This document shows positions 44,863 to 54,805 of a DNA stretch of 64,000 nucleotides, in pieces; position 1 is the first letter of the stretch, and each line of letters starts with the position of its first letter. Under the pieces are notes generated by a model. It did not search any database. It saw nothing but the letters and a program-made list of their open reading frames with translations, and was not told the DNA's origin. The DNA is from Marinomonas rhizomae (GTDB taxonomy: Bacteria > Pseudomonadota > Gammaproteobacteria > Pseudomonadales > Marinomonadaceae), in NCBI RefSeq assembly GCF_024397855.1, contig NZ_CP073343.1, positions 2,108,001 through 2,172,000 on the forward strand, given 5' to 3'. Both the position numbers and the translations under genes were made by a program.

Positions 44863-46629
44863 ATGAATTTAAAGACGCTCACACTTTCACGTTTAGGCTA
44901 CTCTGAATATCGCCCTTTGCAAGAGGAGGCGATCGATGCCTTATGCGCAGGACAGGACGTTTTACTTGCTGCACCTACTGGCGGCGGTAAGTCTTTGGCC
45001 TATCAAGCCGCTGGATTGATGCGAAATGGTGTTGCCGTCATTGTCAGTCCGTTGCTGTCTCTTATGTCCCAGCAGGTACAAGAGTTGAACAAAAAAGGCA
45101 TTAGAGCCAAGTTCCTGAACTCTACTTTGAACCCTGGAGAACAAGATGACTTGGTTTGGGCTTTGCGACATCAGCATATTGACTTACTGTATTTATCTCC
45201 AGAAAAACTGGTTCAACCATCGGTTATAGGTTTTCTTCACAGCTTTGATATTTCACTATTCGCTATTGATGAAGCCCATTGCATTTCACAGTGGGGGAGT
45301 TTTTTTCGACCAGAGTACAGTCAACTTGGGCAACTAAAATCTTCATTTCCTGACGTTCCTATTATTGCTCTAACTGGCACCGTTGATCAAAAAACCATGA
45401 CAACGATTCAAGGGTCATTGCAACTTAACAATTGCTTAGTATTGCGCAATAGCTTCGACCGCACCAATATTAAAATTCAAATTGCGCAAAAAAGAAAAGC
45501 CAAGCAACAAATTTTGTATTTTTTGCATCATGAGGTCCCCGGTGAAACTGGCATAATTTATTGTCGCTCACGAAAAAAAACCGAAGAGCTTGCCTTTTGG
45601 TTAAGCGATCTTGGCTTGCCAAGTTTGAGCTACCATGCCGCCATGTTAGAAGAGGACAAACAGAAGAATCATAAGATTTTTTCTGAGCAACTAGGCACGA
45701 TTATGGTGGCGACCACCGCATATGGAATGGGGATTGATGTTGCCCATGTCAGGTTTGTGGTTCATTTAGATTTGCCTAGCAGTCCAGAGTCCTATTTTCA
45801 GGAAGTGGGACGTGCAGGGCGTGATGGAAAACCGGCTAAATCTCTTTTACTCTACGGCTTACAAGATATGCTGCAAGCGCAACAATTGGCAGCTCTGCAG
45901 CCTTTATCTGCAGAAAGCGAGCTACAGCATTTGAGCAGTTTATTTCGTATTTTAGAAGGACGAGGCTGTAGAAGGCAAAATTTGCTAGCGCATTTTGATG
46001 AAAGTATTCCAGCTTGCCAGCATTGTGATAGGTGTCTATCAAGCAAGTCTGAACAAAATATGACGACGGCTAGCCAAAAGCTTTTGTCTTTGATTTACCA
46101 CACTAAAGGGCTACAACCTTTTTCACTGCTTATTCAAGTTTTGCTAGGTAAAAAAACCAAATCTGTTTCTGCTATTAGCGCTCAATCGCTGGCTTTATTT
46201 GGTAAAGGAAAAGAGCTGAGTGAAGTTCAGTGGAAATCGGTTATTAGGCATTTAATTGCTTATGATTACATTACACTTGGTCCTTCAAGTATTTTTACTG
46301 TACAAATCAACGAGAAATCACGAAGCGTACTGCAAGGGAAAAACCAAATTATTATCCCTAGTGAACACTATTACCCGACTCTTCAAGAAGAGCAGCTTGC
46401 AGTAGACAGTCTTAATTGGCATAAGGTTTTGGCTTGGAAGTACAGTCATGACAAAACAGATCTTAGTGAAACTCAGCTTAGGTTAATTTGTTTACATAAA
46501 CCAAAATCTGTCGCTTCGTTAAGCCGTCTAACTGGCTTATCAAAAGATAAAGTGGCAGATTTTGCTGATACACTCATTAAACTCATCCATGATGTTGATC
46601 CCGAAGAGGCTGACACTCTATGCCCTTAA
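44863..46629 (+). CDS. RecQ-like ATP-dependent DNA helicase
   Basis: I start at the ATG at 44863 (MNLKTLTLSRLGYSEYRP), because a GTG at 44797 would add 22 residues of unconserved basic sequence. The 588 residues contain motif 0/I (RPLQ and AAPTGGGKSLAYQ), DEAHCISQWG, motif III ALTGTVDQK and motifs V-VI (AYGMGIDVAHVRFVVHLD, QEVGRAGRDG). The zinc-binding Cys set is GCRRQNLL with CQHCDRC, as in RecQ. A winged-helix region follows, but I do not see a clear HRDC domain. It may be a RecQ paralogue. Confidence 0.88.
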   Translation: MNLKTLTLSRLGYSEYRPLQEEAIDALCAGQDVLLAAPTGGGKSLAYQAAGLMRNGVAVIVSPLLSLMSQQVQELNKKGIRAKFLNSTLNPGEQDDLVWALRHQHIDLLYLSPEKLVQPSVIGFLHSFDISLFAIDEAHCISQWGSFFRPEYSQLGQLKSSFPDVPIIALTGTVDQKTMTTIQGSLQLNNCLVLRNSFDRTNIKIQIAQKRKAKQQILYFLHHEVPGETGIIYCRSRKKTEELAFWLSDLGLPSLSYHAAMLEEDKQKNHKIFSEQLGTIMVATTAYGMGIDVAHVRFVVHLDLPSSPESYFQEVGRAGRDGKPAKSLLLYGLQDMLQAQQLAALQPLSAESELQHLSSLFRILEGRGCRRQNLLAHFDESIPACQHCDRCLSSKSEQNMTTASQKLLSLIYHTKGLQPFSLLIQVLLGKKTKSVSAISAQSLALFGKGKELSEVQWKSVIRHLIAYDYITLGPSSIFTVQINEKSRSVLQGKNQIIIPSEHYYPTLQEEQLAVDSLNWHKVLAWKYSHDKTDLSETQLRLICLHKPKSVASLSRLTGLSKDKVADFADTLIKLIHDVDPEEADTLCP

Positions 46630-47144
46630 GTTCGCAGCAGACAAACGTAAGTCATGAAGAAGATGTGTTGAGCCTCGTTATTCAAAAGGCAAATGAGTGT
46701 TTTGATAAAGCGGATGCTTTTTTTGGCAATAAATTTAAACGCTCAACGTGTAATTTGAAGCAAAGAGGTCGGGCAGCAGGTACCGCCCACTTGCAAAAAA
46801 ATGAACTGCGTTTTAATCATTTTATGTACCATCAAAACCCTGTTGAGTTCTTAGATACTGTTGTCCCTCATGAAGTTGCACACATCATCGTTTTTCAGAT
46901 CTATGGCAATACGGTAAAACCTCATGGCAAGGAGTGGAAAGCGGTTATGCTTAAAGTATATGGAATTTCACCTAGCAGAACCCATTCTTTTGAGGTGCCC
47001 CCTCAAAAGCAATCTTATGAATACCATTGCGCCTGTCAAAAACATCAATTTACTAAACAACGTCATACAAGAGCCCAAAGAGGCGTTGAGTACATCTGCA
47101 AAGGTTGTCGTTCCACATTACAATTTGTTAGCAAAAATAAGTAA
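46620..47144 (+). CDS. sprT: SprT-family zinc metalloprotein
   Basis: The 174-residue protein has the HEVAH zinc motif in VVPHEVAHIIVFQ (about 82-94), the third His nearby in KPHGKEWKA, and a C-terminal zinc ribbon (CACQKHQFTKQ and CKGCRS). This matches SprT, the bacterial relative of the Spartan protease. Its substrate is not established. It overlaps the helicase gene by 10 bp. Confidence 0.92.
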   Translation: MPLSSQQTNVSHEEDVLSLVIQKANECFDKADAFFGNKFKRSTCNLKQRGRAAGTAHLQKNELRFNHFMYHQNPVEFLDTVVPHEVAHIIVFQIYGNTVKPHGKEWKAVMLKVYGISPSRTHSFEVPPQKQSYEYHCACQKHQFTKQRHTRAQRGVEYICKGCRSTLQFVSKNK

Positions 47145-47264
47145 TATTCTTAAAAGTATCGCTAAAAAATGATTTTTTATGCACTTTTGCCTTATAACCT
47201 CCATTTTTGATGCGATAGATACATCCTTATAGTAATATAGACGCGTTTTGTTTACAGCGTGTAT

Positions 47265-48104
47265 ATGATGGATTTATCTAATCGACCTAAAGAAAAATTA
47301 GAGCTTAATAAGCTCCAAAAACGCCTTCGCAGATTAACGGGCCAAGCTATTGCTGATTTCAATATGATTGAGGATGGCGATAAAGTTATGGTGTGTTTAT
47401 CAGGAGGTAAAGATTCTTATACTATGCTTGAGATTTTGCGAAATCTGCAGGCAAGTGCACCGATAAGCTTCAGTATTATTGCTGTGAATCTAGACCAAAA
47501 GCAACCTGGCTTTCCGGAGCATATTTTACCTGCATACCTAGAAGAGCTTGGTGTGGATTTTCACATTCTAGAACGAGATACTTACAGCATTGTAAAAGAA
47601 ATCGTTCCTGAAGGGAAAACGACATGTGGGTTGTGTTCACGCCTACGCCGTGGTTCTTTATATGGTTTTGCTGAAGAAATTGGGGCCACCAAAATTGCCC
47701 TTGGTCACCACCGAGATGACATTTTGGAGACGTTATTTTTAAACATGTTTTTTGGTGGGAAACTAAAATCCATGCCGCCTAAATTGTTGAGTGACGACGG
47801 AAAGCACGTTGTTATTCGACCATTGGCTTACTGCAAAGAAGAAGATATTGAAGCGTTTGCGACAATGAAGGAATATCCAATCATTCCATGCAATCTTTGT
47901 GGTTCACAAGAAAATTTACAAAGACAAGTCGTGAAAGACATGTTGCAAAAGTGGGAGAAGGAGTTTCCTGGGAGAACAGAAACCATGTTCTCTGCTATGC
48001 AAAACATTGTTCCCTCACACTTAGCAGACACAAACTTATTTGACTTTAAAGGCTTAAAGCAGGAACCTGCGGCTTTTGACCGATTAAATATTATTTCACT
48101 ATAG
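47265..48104 (+). CDS. ttcA: tRNA 2-thiocytidine(32) synthetase TtcA
   Basis: TtcA is an iron-sulfur-dependent PP-loop enzyme that thiolates cytidine 32 of some tRNAs. The 279 residues carry the PP-loop [12 protein letters not shown] (about 43-54), the cluster motif [25 protein letters not shown], and a C-terminal [13 protein letters not shown] use ATG 47265; a GTG six bases upstream and ATG 47268 are alternatives. Confidence 0.95.
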   Translation: MMDLSNRPKEKLELNKLQKRLRRLTGQAIADFNMIEDGDKVMVCLSGGKDSYTMLEILRNLQASAPISFSIIAVNLDQKQPGFPEHILPAYLEELGVDFHILERDTYSIVKEIVPEGKTTCGLCSRLRRGSLYGFAEEIGATKIALGHHRDDILETLFLNMFFGGKLKSMPPKLLSDDGKHVVIRPLAYCKEEDIEAFATMKEYPIIPCNLCGSQENLQRQVVKDMLQKWEKEFPGRTETMFSAMQNIVPSHLADTNLFDFKGLKQEPAAFDRLNIISL

Positions 48105-48116
48105 GATCGTATAAAG

Positions 48117-48686
48117 ATGTATTTCACTCATAAAGCCTTGCTTCTTACTGCTGGAATTCTAGGGTCATCATTGGTTAGTGCATCAACAGCTACTGTTGCT
48201 TTAACAAATGAAACCGTAAAAGGTGATGCGAATTTTGATATGGGGACATATGGTGTAGATGCCGGCTTTTCTTATGATAAAGACGAGAGTATCTCTACAG
48301 GATATATTGGTTTGGGTATAGAAGATTCTGACCCTACTGGCCCTTTACAGGTTGGTCTTGGTGCTCGTATATATGGAATAGACACAGATTTAAAAAATGA
48401 TAGCGATATTTCGGTTGCAATTGCATTAGGTGGTTGGTATCGCTATACAATACCAGAAGCAAATCGCTTAAGTATCTTTGGTTCCCTCTACTATGCTCCA
48501 GAATCTCTTTCTTTAACTAACTTAAATCATATGTATGTTTATGAAGTTCGTGCCGAATATATGACTATGAAAAATGCACGGGCATTCGTAAGCTATGGTA
48601 AAACAAGAATTGTATATGATAATGCGGCCGGTACACGGAAAGAGGCAAATAACGGATTTGCTGTCGGTGCAACTGTAGAATTTTAA
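48117..48686 (+). CDS. YfaZ-like outer-membrane protein precursor
   Basis: A 189-residue protein with a signal peptide (LLLTAGILGSSLVSA, cleavage near 22), then alternating beta-strand patterns of eight or more amphipathic strands and a C-terminal VGATVEF ending in Phe, typical of outer-membrane barrels. The TYGVDAGFSYD, GLGARIYGI and LSIFGSLYYAPESLS segments match the YfaZ pattern. Whether it is a porin or a sensor is not known. Confidence 0.75.
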   Translation: MYFTHKALLLTAGILGSSLVSASTATVALTNETVKGDANFDMGTYGVDAGFSYDKDESISTGYIGLGIEDSDPTGPLQVGLGARIYGIDTDLKNDSDISVAIALGGWYRYTIPEANRLSIFGSLYYAPESLSLTNLNHMYVYEVRAEYMTMKNARAFVSYGKTRIVYDNAAGTRKEANNGFAVGATVEF

Positions 48687-48700
48687 TCTATTTAATAAAT

Positions 48701-48730
48701 AAAAAAAGGTGGCTTAAGCCACCTTTTTTA
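48701..48730. terminator. Bidirectional terminator between the YfaZ-like gene and apt
   Basis: AAAGGTGGCTTAAGCCACCTTT is a perfect palindromic stem with A-run and T-run flanks. It lies 15 bp after the YfaZ-like stop and just beyond the convergent apt stop, so it serves both. Confidence 0.92.
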
Positions 48731-48747
48731 TTTAACCGATAAAGATA

Positions 48748-49290
48748 TCAGTCACCATCATACGCACATAAACTGAATACTGGTATATCACTGTCTCTCA
48801 ACTTCTGGCTTCCACCTAGATCAGGTAAATCTATAATGGCTGCCACTTCTTTAATATTTGCACCTTGGCTCGTTAATAGCTTGATAGCGGCTAATAGAGT
48901 GCCGCCAGTAGCGATCAAGTCATCAAACAATAGCACTTCATCACCGGCTTTCACTGCGCCTTCTTGAATTTCTAGCTCAGCTTCACCATATTCTAGAGCG
49001 TATTTCTGCGAGATAGTCTTACCAGGAAGTTTGCCTTTTTTGCGTACTAAAATCAGTGGTTTTTGTAGCTCGTAAGCGAGCACGGCTGCGATCAAAAAGC
49101 CGCGAGCATCAATACAGGCTATATGAGTGATATCCGTTGCAATATAACGATGTACGTAAGCATCTACAACCATTCTCATGCCTTTAGGATCGCTAAAAAT
49201 AGGGGTGATATCCCTAAAGCTAATGCCTTCTTTTGGCCAGTCTTCTATTGTTTGAATTAGTGATTTAACGTAAAAATCGTCGTAGAGCAT
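48748..49290 (-). CDS. apt: Adenine phosphoribosyltransferase
   Basis: Apt converts adenine and PRPP to AMP. The 180 residues include the N-terminal hood region (GISFRDITPIFSDP) and the PRPP-binding motif EVLLFDDLIATGGTLLAA (about 123-140), with the ACIDARGFLIAA loop. The length matches the family. Confidence 0.95.
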   Translation of the reverse strand: MLYDDFYVKSLIQTIEDWPKEGISFRDITPIFSDPKGMRMVVDAYVHRYIATDITHIACIDARGFLIAAVLAYELQKPLILVRKKGKLPGKTISQKYALEYGEAELEIQEGAVKAGDEVLLFDDLIATGGTLLAAIKLLTSQGANIKEVAAIIDLPDLGGSQKLRDSDIPVFSLCAYDGD

Positions 49291-49314
49291 TACAGTATAG
49301 CCTCATTTTATGAT

Positions 49315-50076
49315 TCAAATGCGCGCGATTTTACCACAATCACTAGCAACCCCAACGATTTTTTGAATTTCTGGGAAATCAATTATCTCAATTTCCTTAC
49401 CCTCAACATGTATAAGCTCATTTTTCTGGAAGCGAGTAATAACACGACTGACCGTTTCTACAGCAAGACCTAGGTAATTACCAATTTCACCACGAGACAT
49501 AGATAGACGAAAAGAGCTTGCTGAGTACCCACGTTTTTTGAATCGGTTAGATAGATTTAATAAAAAAGAAGCTACTTTTTCATCTGCATTCTTTTTTCCT
49601 AACAAAACCATCATTTGTTGATCATCTGATATTTTACGACTCATCACTTTAAATAGTTGGTGCTTTAACGATGGGATCTGTGAGGACAACTCTTCAAGAT
49701 GGCTAAATGGAATCTCGCATACCGTGGTTGTTTCTAATGCTTTTGCTGAGACAGGGTAAACATTGGAGTCAATACCACTCAGACCTACCAATTCACTAGG
49801 ACAGTAAAAGCCAGTGATTTGCTCTTCTCCAACTGACGTAATGTTAAAGGTTTTTAGAGTTCCTGAGCGCACTGCGTAAACAGAATTAAACGCTTCACCT
49901 TGTCGAAACAAAAACTCCCCCTTCTTAAGGGGTTTTTTTCGTTCAATAATCTGGTCTAATCTATTGATATCCTCATCCGCCAACGCAATTGGCAGGCAAA
50001 GAGCGCTCAAGCTACAGTTTTGACATTGTGAGGTAAGCGTACTGTTGAACCGTGATTGTGTGTGTGTCATTGACAT
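49315..50076 (-). CDS. anr: FNR/Anr-type oxygen-sensing transcriptional regulator
   Basis: This CRP-FNR family regulator (253 residues) uses a [4Fe-4S] cluster to sense oxygen. The cluster Cys are at about 18, 21 and 27 (SQCQNCSLSALC), and a fourth lies in TTVCEIPF near 120. The cyclic-nucleotide-binding fold is intact. The C-terminal winged helix carries SRGEIGNYLGLAVETVSRVI, with the E..SR FNR-site recognition pattern. It lies 21 bp downstream of hemN on the same strand, a common FNR arrangement. Confidence 0.92.
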   Translation of the reverse strand: MSMTHTQSRFNSTLTSQCQNCSLSALCLPIALADEDINRLDQIIERKKPLKKGEFLFRQGEAFNSVYAVRSGTLKTFNITSVGEEQITGFYCPSELVGLSGIDSNVYPVSAKALETTTVCEIPFSHLEELSSQIPSLKHQLFKVMSRKISDDQQMMVLLGKKNADEKVASFLLNLSNRFKKRGYSASSFRLSMSRGEIGNYLGLAVETVSRVITRFQKNELIHVEGKEIEIIDFPEIQKIVGVASDCGKIARI

Positions 50077-50097
50077 GTTTATCTCCCTGATCCCGAC

Positions 50098-51468
50098 TTA
50101 TATGACTTTTGAATATTTTATAGTGCCGTTAAGATATTTATCAAAAGCCATACAAATACAGCGAATTAATAATCTACCACGCTCTGTAACCTGAATAGTG
50201 GTCTGCATTCCACTAAGATTAATTTCTAGCATCCCATCTTCCAGTATAGGAGCAAGAGCTTCAACCTCATCAGAAAAATAGTCAAAGAAGTGAATATTAT
50301 ACTTTTTCTCAATGACGGCTGTGTTAAGTTCAAATTGTGAGATTAGCGTCATTATAACCTGATGTCGAATTCTATCATCAAGATTACTAATATACCCTTT
50401 AGCGATGGCTAATTGTCCCTTTTCAATACTTGCTCTATAAGCGGATAAATCGGTATGGTTTTGAATGTAAACTCCATTTAAATCGCTTATGGCAGAGACG
50501 CCAAATGCAACCAAATCTGTACCTGCATGAGTTGTATAGCCTTGAAAGTTACGCTGTAGCTTACCTTGCTTCTGCGCAATTGCTAAGCTGTCGGTCGGTT
50601 TGGCGAAATGATCCATGCCGATATAATCATATCCGGCTGAAATCAGGTACTCGATACTCATTTTTAGAAGGTCTAACTTCATGCTGGATATCGGCAAACT
50701 GTCATCTGAAATTCGTCGCTGGGCGCGGAATCGATCAGGTAAGTGGGCATAGTTAAAAAGAGAAATTCGCTCTGGAGACAGTTCAACCACATGAGCCAAT
50801 GTCTCTTTAAAGCCTTCAATAGATTGATAAGGTAAGCCATAAATCAGATCGAAATTAATCGATTTGATGCCCAGATCGCGAGAATATTCGACAAGGTCGG
50901 ACACCATTTCAATAGGCTGTACGCGGTGAATGGCTTCTTGAACTTTTGTATCAAAATCCTGAACACCAATACTGATCCGATTAATGCCTTTTTCAGTTAA
51001 TAATTTTAGTTTAGATCGGCTAATTTCTCTTGGGTCAATTTCGATGCTGTAATCTTGTGTCCCGTCATTAATTAAATTAAAATTTTGCTGAATATTATCA
51101 AACAAGACATCAATTAACGCCTCAGTCAGAAAAGTCGGCGTGCCACCACCAAAATGTAACTGTGTTACTTCTTTTGTATGATCCAGCATGAGACTACGTA
51201 ATCTCATCTCTTCACCTAGTAGTTCTACGTACTCTGCGCCTTTTTCGTACTGTTTGGTGACAATTTTATTGCATGCACAGTAGTAACAAAGGTGAGCGCA
51301 AAACGGAATATGAAAATACAGGCTAAGGGGAGCCTCAGAAGGCATTAACATCTTATCAATCAGTGCAATTTTACTGATGCCAGAGTCAAACTGAGGCGCT
51401 GTCGGATAAGAAGTATAGCGGGGCCCGGATAAATCGTACTTAGCGATAAGTGAAGAATCCCAAATCAT
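50098..51468 (-). CDS. hemN: Oxygen-independent coproporphyrinogen III oxidase
   Basis: HemN is a radical-SAM enzyme that makes protoporphyrinogen IX without oxygen. The 456 residues open with the HemN-specific GPRYTSYPTAPQF. The cluster motif is IPFCAHLCYYCACNK (about 54-68), with CxxxCxxC followed by the extra Cys. HFGGGTPTFL and ISIGVQDFD are the other expected blocks. An FNR-type site lies 58 bp upstream of the start, consistent with control by the product of the adjacent downstream gene. Confidence 0.95.
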   Translation of the reverse strand: MIWDSSLIAKYDLSGPRYTSYPTAPQFDSGISKIALIDKMLMPSEAPLSLYFHIPFCAHLCYYCACNKIVTKQYEKGAEYVELLGEEMRLRSLMLDHTKEVTQLHFGGGTPTFLTEALIDVLFDNIQQNFNLINDGTQDYSIEIDPREISRSKLKLLTEKGINRISIGVQDFDTKVQEAIHRVQPIEMVSDLVEYSRDLGIKSINFDLIYGLPYQSIEGFKETLAHVVELSPERISLFNYAHLPDRFRAQRRISDDSLPISSMKLDLLKMSIEYLISAGYDYIGMDHFAKPTDSLAIAQKQGKLQRNFQGYTTHAGTDLVAFGVSAISDLNGVYIQNHTDLSAYRASIEKGQLAIAKGYISNLDDRIRHQVIMTLISQFELNTAVIEKKYNIHFFDYFSDEVEALAPILEDGMLEINLSGMQTTIQVTERGRLLIRCICMAFDKYLNGTIKYSKVI

Positions 51469-51525
51469 GATGCGTTCCTATTAAAATTTCTAATAGGAGT
51501 TTACCCTTTAGTGACAGAGTATTAG

Positions 51526-51539
51526 CTGACACAGATCAA
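51526..51539. promoter_or_regulatory. Putative FNR/Anr box upstream of hemN
   Basis: CTGACACAGATCAA matches the consensus TTGATNNNNATCAA at 8 of the 10 defined positions. It lies 58 bp upstream of the hemN start, a suitable distance for FNR activation, and between hemN and the rightward hydrolase gene. The fnr/anr gene is next door, which raises its plausibility. Confidence 0.6.
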
Positions 51540-51651
51540 TACTTAGCAAACTGCAGGAAAAACCTTGCATTGCTTTAGTGCCAATAGGCTTTTAGCAAGG
51601 TACTAACTAAGGTTCCAATCTGTTTTAATAGAATTTTTTGAAATTATAAAT

Positions 51652-52236
51652 ATGAAATCTTTTCCTTTTTATCTTGCTCACGGCGCTGGTGCGGGACATA
51701 ACAATACTTTTTTAAAGCTACTTTGCGATGCTATATCAAAACAAAGGCAACAAACTGTTGTTCCTGTGACTTTTTCATACATGAAACAGCAAGAACTTAC
51801 AGGGAAGAGGAGGCCGCCACCACGGTTTAATACTCTTATTCCAGAGTACGCTCGTTGTATCGAAAATGAAGAAGCGTGTATCGTCGCTGGCAAATCAATG
51901 GGTGGACGAGTAGCAACGCAGCTTTCACACCTACCTATGACAAAGGCTGTTGTGTGTTTTGGCTTTCCTTTCTATCCTGCAGGAAAGCCTGAGAAACATC
52001 GGCTAGCCTTCCTTGAAGAGTTACAAGTGCCGTGTCTTATCATTCAGGGAACACGAGATGCACTTGGGTCATATGATTGGGTAACCCAACAATCACTACC
52101 AGATAATGTGAATATTATTTGGATAGAGGGTGCGGATCATGACTTTAAAACCCAAAAAAAATACAATAGAAGTATAGACGAGATTATTTTAGACCTAGCA
52201 GTTCAAACAAAAAGCTGGCTAGAAAAGAACACCTAA
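51652..52236 (+). CDS. Alpha/beta-hydrolase of the KANL3/Tex30 type
   Basis: A compact 194-residue hydrolase. [11 protein letters not shown] (about 8-18) is the oxyanion-side motif, [14 protein letters not shown] holds the nucleophile Ser in GKSMGG (near 84), GTRDALG carries the catalytic Asp, and GADHDFK the His. This set is characteristic of the KANL3/Tex30 alpha/beta-hydrolase group. The substrate is unknown. tusA begins 28 bp after the stop. Confidence 0.83.
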   Translation: MKSFPFYLAHGAGAGHNNTFLKLLCDAISKQRQQTVVPVTFSYMKQQELTGKRRPPPRFNTLIPEYARCIENEEACIVAGKSMGGRVATQLSHLPMTKAVVCFGFPFYPAGKPEKHRLAFLEELQVPCLIIQGTRDALGSYDWVTQQSLPDNVNIIWIEGADHDFKTQKKYNRSIDEIILDLAVQTKSWLEKNT

Positions 52237-52264
52237 ACCGAAGCTTAATATTGAGAGAAATATT

Positions 52265-52498
52265 ATGGAACACCAAGCTCTGCTTGATGCTACAGACTTA
52301 CTTTGCCCTGAGCCCGTCATGATGCTTCATGTTGAAATGCGTAAGCTGTCACCAAAAGAAGTGCTAAAAGTCATTGCAACGGATCCGTCAACAACACGTG
52401 ATATTCCAAAATTTTGTCAATTCCTTGGTCACAAGCTTATGCAGCAAGTGCAAGAAGGAGATATCTATTACTATTGGATTGAAAAGAAGGCTAGTTAA
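52265..52498 (+). CDS. tusA: Sulfurtransferase TusA-family protein
   Basis: The 77 residues have the TusA signature [17 protein letters not shown], with the catalytic Cys in CPEP (near residue 14), and the [20 protein letters not shown] ending. TusA carries persulfide sulfur for tRNA 2-thiouridine synthesis and other pathways. A strong terminator follows. Confidence 0.93.
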   Translation: MEHQALLDATDLLCPEPVMMLHVEMRKLSPKEVLKVIATDPSTTRDIPKFCQFLGHKLMQQVQEGDIYYYWIEKKAS

Positions 52499-52500
52499 AG

Positions 52501-52539
52501 AAGAAAGAGGCCAGATTGTCAAGATCTGGCCTCTTTCTT
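52501..52539. terminator. Bidirectional terminator after tusA
   Basis: A 16-bp perfect stem (AAGAAAGAGGCCAGAT / ATCTGGCCTCTTTCTT) with a 7-nt loop, followed by C and T runs. It lies directly after the tusA stop and before the convergent CBS-protein stop at 52567. Confidence 0.9.
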
Positions 52540-52566
52540 CTTAGCAAAATAAAAACCAAGGGGAAA

Positions 52567-53160
52567 TTAAGCTACTCTCAGTTTTCTTGAGGGTTCTTTA
52601 TGACCTAGTACTGCGCTTTGATATGTATGTGCGAAGCTAGAAAAACCAACATCGATATCCAAACGAAGCTGACGAGCGACATCGTTAGAAGAGATCAAAC
52701 CACGTATAGCCTTAGTATCTTCATCGATAACCAGTAAATGCTGCAACTTATTGTTGCGCTGACTAAACAGAAGTGACTCAATATCAGAATTTTTAAGAGA
52801 TGTGTAAGATAAAGCAAGTAGCGTTTCTTTCGCTCTCATCAAATCCGCCACCATGAGTTCTGATCGCTGAAAACCGTTAGCAACTTGCTTGATAAAAATA
52901 TCTTCAGACAAATCTTCGAGACTAATAACTCCAATAAAATGATTGTCAGTGTCGACTACTATCTTCATACGTACATGCTCTTGTCTCATTAATTGAACAA
53001 GCTCATCCGCACGAGTATTGGACTCAATGACTCTAGGTCCCGCCTTTTGAAAGTCAGTAAAAACAGATAAAGCTGGAGAATATAGGTTTATATTTTCTGT
53101 CATTACAGGCCAAGTTAAATCGTTAACGCTTTTTGTAGATACATAAGTTAAAGTTTTCAT
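52567..53160 (-). CDS. CBS-domain protein
   Basis: The 197 residues contain two CBS modules: one at about 40-90 (IESNTRADELVQLMRQEHVRM, VDTDNHFIGVISLEDL) and one at about 100-165 (VADLMRAKETLLAL, LLVIDEDTKAIRGLISSNDV). No other domain is visible. Such proteins usually bind adenine nucleotides. The target is unknown. The gene lies downstream of a small exported-protein gene on the same strand. Confidence 0.82.
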   Translation of the reverse strand: MKTLTYVSTKSVNDLTWPVMTENINLYSPALSVFTDFQKAGPRVIESNTRADELVQLMRQEHVRMKIVVDTDNHFIGVISLEDLSEDIFIKQVANGFQRSELMVADLMRAKETLLALSYTSLKNSDIESLLFSQRNNKLQHLLVIDEDTKAIRGLISSNDVARQLRLDIDVGFSSFAHTYQSAVLGHKEPSRKLRVA

Positions 53161-53201
53161 GATAAATCCCCAATGTAAAAAAAAGATAGATTGCGCGTGG
53201 G

Positions 53202-53507
53202 TTATATCAATGAAAAAGGCGGGGCTCTGGGATTGGTGTGATCAATAATTTTGCTGATAGCGGGAAGGCTATAATGCGGAAAAATGACAGCCATCGAGGT
53301 AGAAGCATGAGTTGTAAATGCAATAACTGCAAAGCTGTCGGCGTCTGGCTCATTGCTTTGATCAGGAACAACTACTTCACTAAATTTTTGTTCAGTAGAG
53401 GGTTCTAACCAACGAAACTGATTTGCTTCTTGAGCATTGGCGCGCTGAGATATCGTCAATAAAGACGATACAATAACGGCAATAATCATCAGCAACTGAA
53501 TTTTCAT
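53202..53507 (-). CDS. Small exported protein of unknown function
   Basis: A 101-residue frame with a clear signal peptide (LLMIIAVIVSSLLTIS, cleavage after RANA at about 25). The mature part of about 75 residues has no Cys, no repeats and no recognisable motif. It is likely real because of the signal peptide and its position upstream of the CBS gene, but conservation cannot be judged here. Confidence 0.5.
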   Translation of the reverse strand: MKIQLLMIIAVIVSSLLTISQRANAQEANQFRWLEPSTEQKFSEVVVPDQSNEPDADSFAVIAFTTHASTSMAVIFPHYSLPAISKIIDHTNPRAPPFSLI

Positions 53508-53717
53508 GGCAATACCTAATCCTTGTTCCGTCTTCTAAATATAGGCTTGGCACAGACTAAATCCCAGTATTTTTTATGAAATGCCGCCTATTTTCACGAT
53601 CAGACCTATTACTTAAAAATTGTGACCAATTTCAATATGGTTTGATCTATGTCGCTATTTTGCTCCTCAAATTCAGCTAATCTGTATTCAAGGTTACTCA
53701 TTTATTGGGAGAATGTT

Positions 53718-54728
53718 ATGAAAGCAGCTGTTGCAAGTGAGTTTGGTGCGATTTTGAAAATTGAAGATATAGCCAAGCCCAAAATAGAGGCTCATCAAAT
53801 ACTCGTAAAAATTCATGCTTGCGGAGTCTGTCACACTGATTTACATGCCTGTCATGGAGATTGGCCTGTCAAGCCAACGCTGCCCTTGATTCCTGGGCAC
53901 GAAGGTGTGGGCGAGGTGGTAGAGGTCGGAAGTGCTGTTACGCATTTAAAAAATGGCGATCGAGTGGGTATACCATGGTTATTTAGCGCCTGCGGGCAAT
54001 GCGAATATTGCCTAAGTGGTGACGAAAATCTATGCCTTTCACAACAAAATGCCGGATATTCCGTTAATGGGAGCTATGCTGAATATTGTGCGGCTGATGC
54101 TAACTATGTTGTAAAAGTGCCTGAGGGGTTAAATTATATTGAAGCCGCGCCTTTATTTTGTGCAGGCGTCACGACCTATAAAGCGCTAAAAGTTTCGGCA
54201 ACGAAGCCTGGCGACTGGGTGGCCATTTTTGGGATAGGTGGTCTAGGTCATTTGGCTGTTCAATACGCGGTTGCTATGGGCTTAAGAGTGGTTGCTGTTG
54301 ATACGGGCGAAGCCAAACGAGATCTTGCAACCTCATTGGGTGCAGAATACTTTTTTGACTTTAAAACGGATGACATTGTTAACGATATTTTAGATAAAAC
54401 GAATGGTGTGCATGCAAGTGTTTGTACAGCCGTTAGCAAGGCTGGTTTTAGACAGAGTTACGATGTAGTGAGAAGAGGAGGTAAATGCGTCTTGGTTGGT
54501 TTACCGCCTGAAGATATGCCATTACCAATTTTTAATACTGTATTAAATGGCGTTAGTGTTGTTGGCTCCATTGTTGGGACTAGAAAAGATCTTCAAGAAT
54601 GTTTGGAGTTTGCCGCACGCGGTAAAGTCAAAGCAATCATAGAAGAGAAAAAGCTCGAAGATATTAATGATATATTTTCAGATATGGAAAAGGGCGAGAT
54701 CACTGGTCGAATAGTCATGTCTATGTAG
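53718..54728 (+). CDS. Zinc-dependent alcohol dehydrogenase (AdhA/AdhP type)
   Basis: I start at ATG 53718, since the longer frame from 53649 adds an unlikely N-terminus. The 336 residues carry catalytic-zinc ligands in [16 protein letters not shown] (about 35-50) and [12 protein letters not shown], structural-zinc Cys in [15 protein letters not shown] (about 91-105), and the NAD motif [13 protein letters not shown] (about 170-182). This is the medium-chain AdhP class that oxidises ethanol and short-chain alcohols. The terminator at 54751 follows. Confidence 0.92.
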   Translation: MKAAVASEFGAILKIEDIAKPKIEAHQILVKIHACGVCHTDLHACHGDWPVKPTLPLIPGHEGVGEVVEVGSAVTHLKNGDRVGIPWLFSACGQCEYCLSGDENLCLSQQNAGYSVNGSYAEYCAADANYVVKVPEGLNYIEAAPLFCAGVTTYKALKVSATKPGDWVAIFGIGGLGHLAVQYAVAMGLRVVAVDTGEAKRDLATSLGAEYFFDFKTDDIVNDILDKTNGVHASVCTAVSKAGFRQSYDVVRRGGKCVLVGLPPEDMPLPIFNTVLNGVSVVGSIVGTRKDLQECLEFAARGKVKAIIEEKKLEDINDIFSDMEKGEITGRIVMSM

Positions 54729-54750
54729 TAATGCACAGAGCATGAAATAA

Positions 54751-54788
54751 AAAAGGGCGGAGCCATATGTGTGGTTACGCCCTTTTTA
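54751..54788 (+). terminator. Terminator after the alcohol dehydrogenase gene
   Basis: AAAAAGGGCG pairs with CGCCCTTTTT around a partly structured loop (GAGCCA and TGGTTA), ending in a T-rich tail. It lies between this gene and the convergent MaoC gene. Confidence 0.85.
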
Positions 54789-54805
54789 ATGTGCCGCATA
54801 AATAT

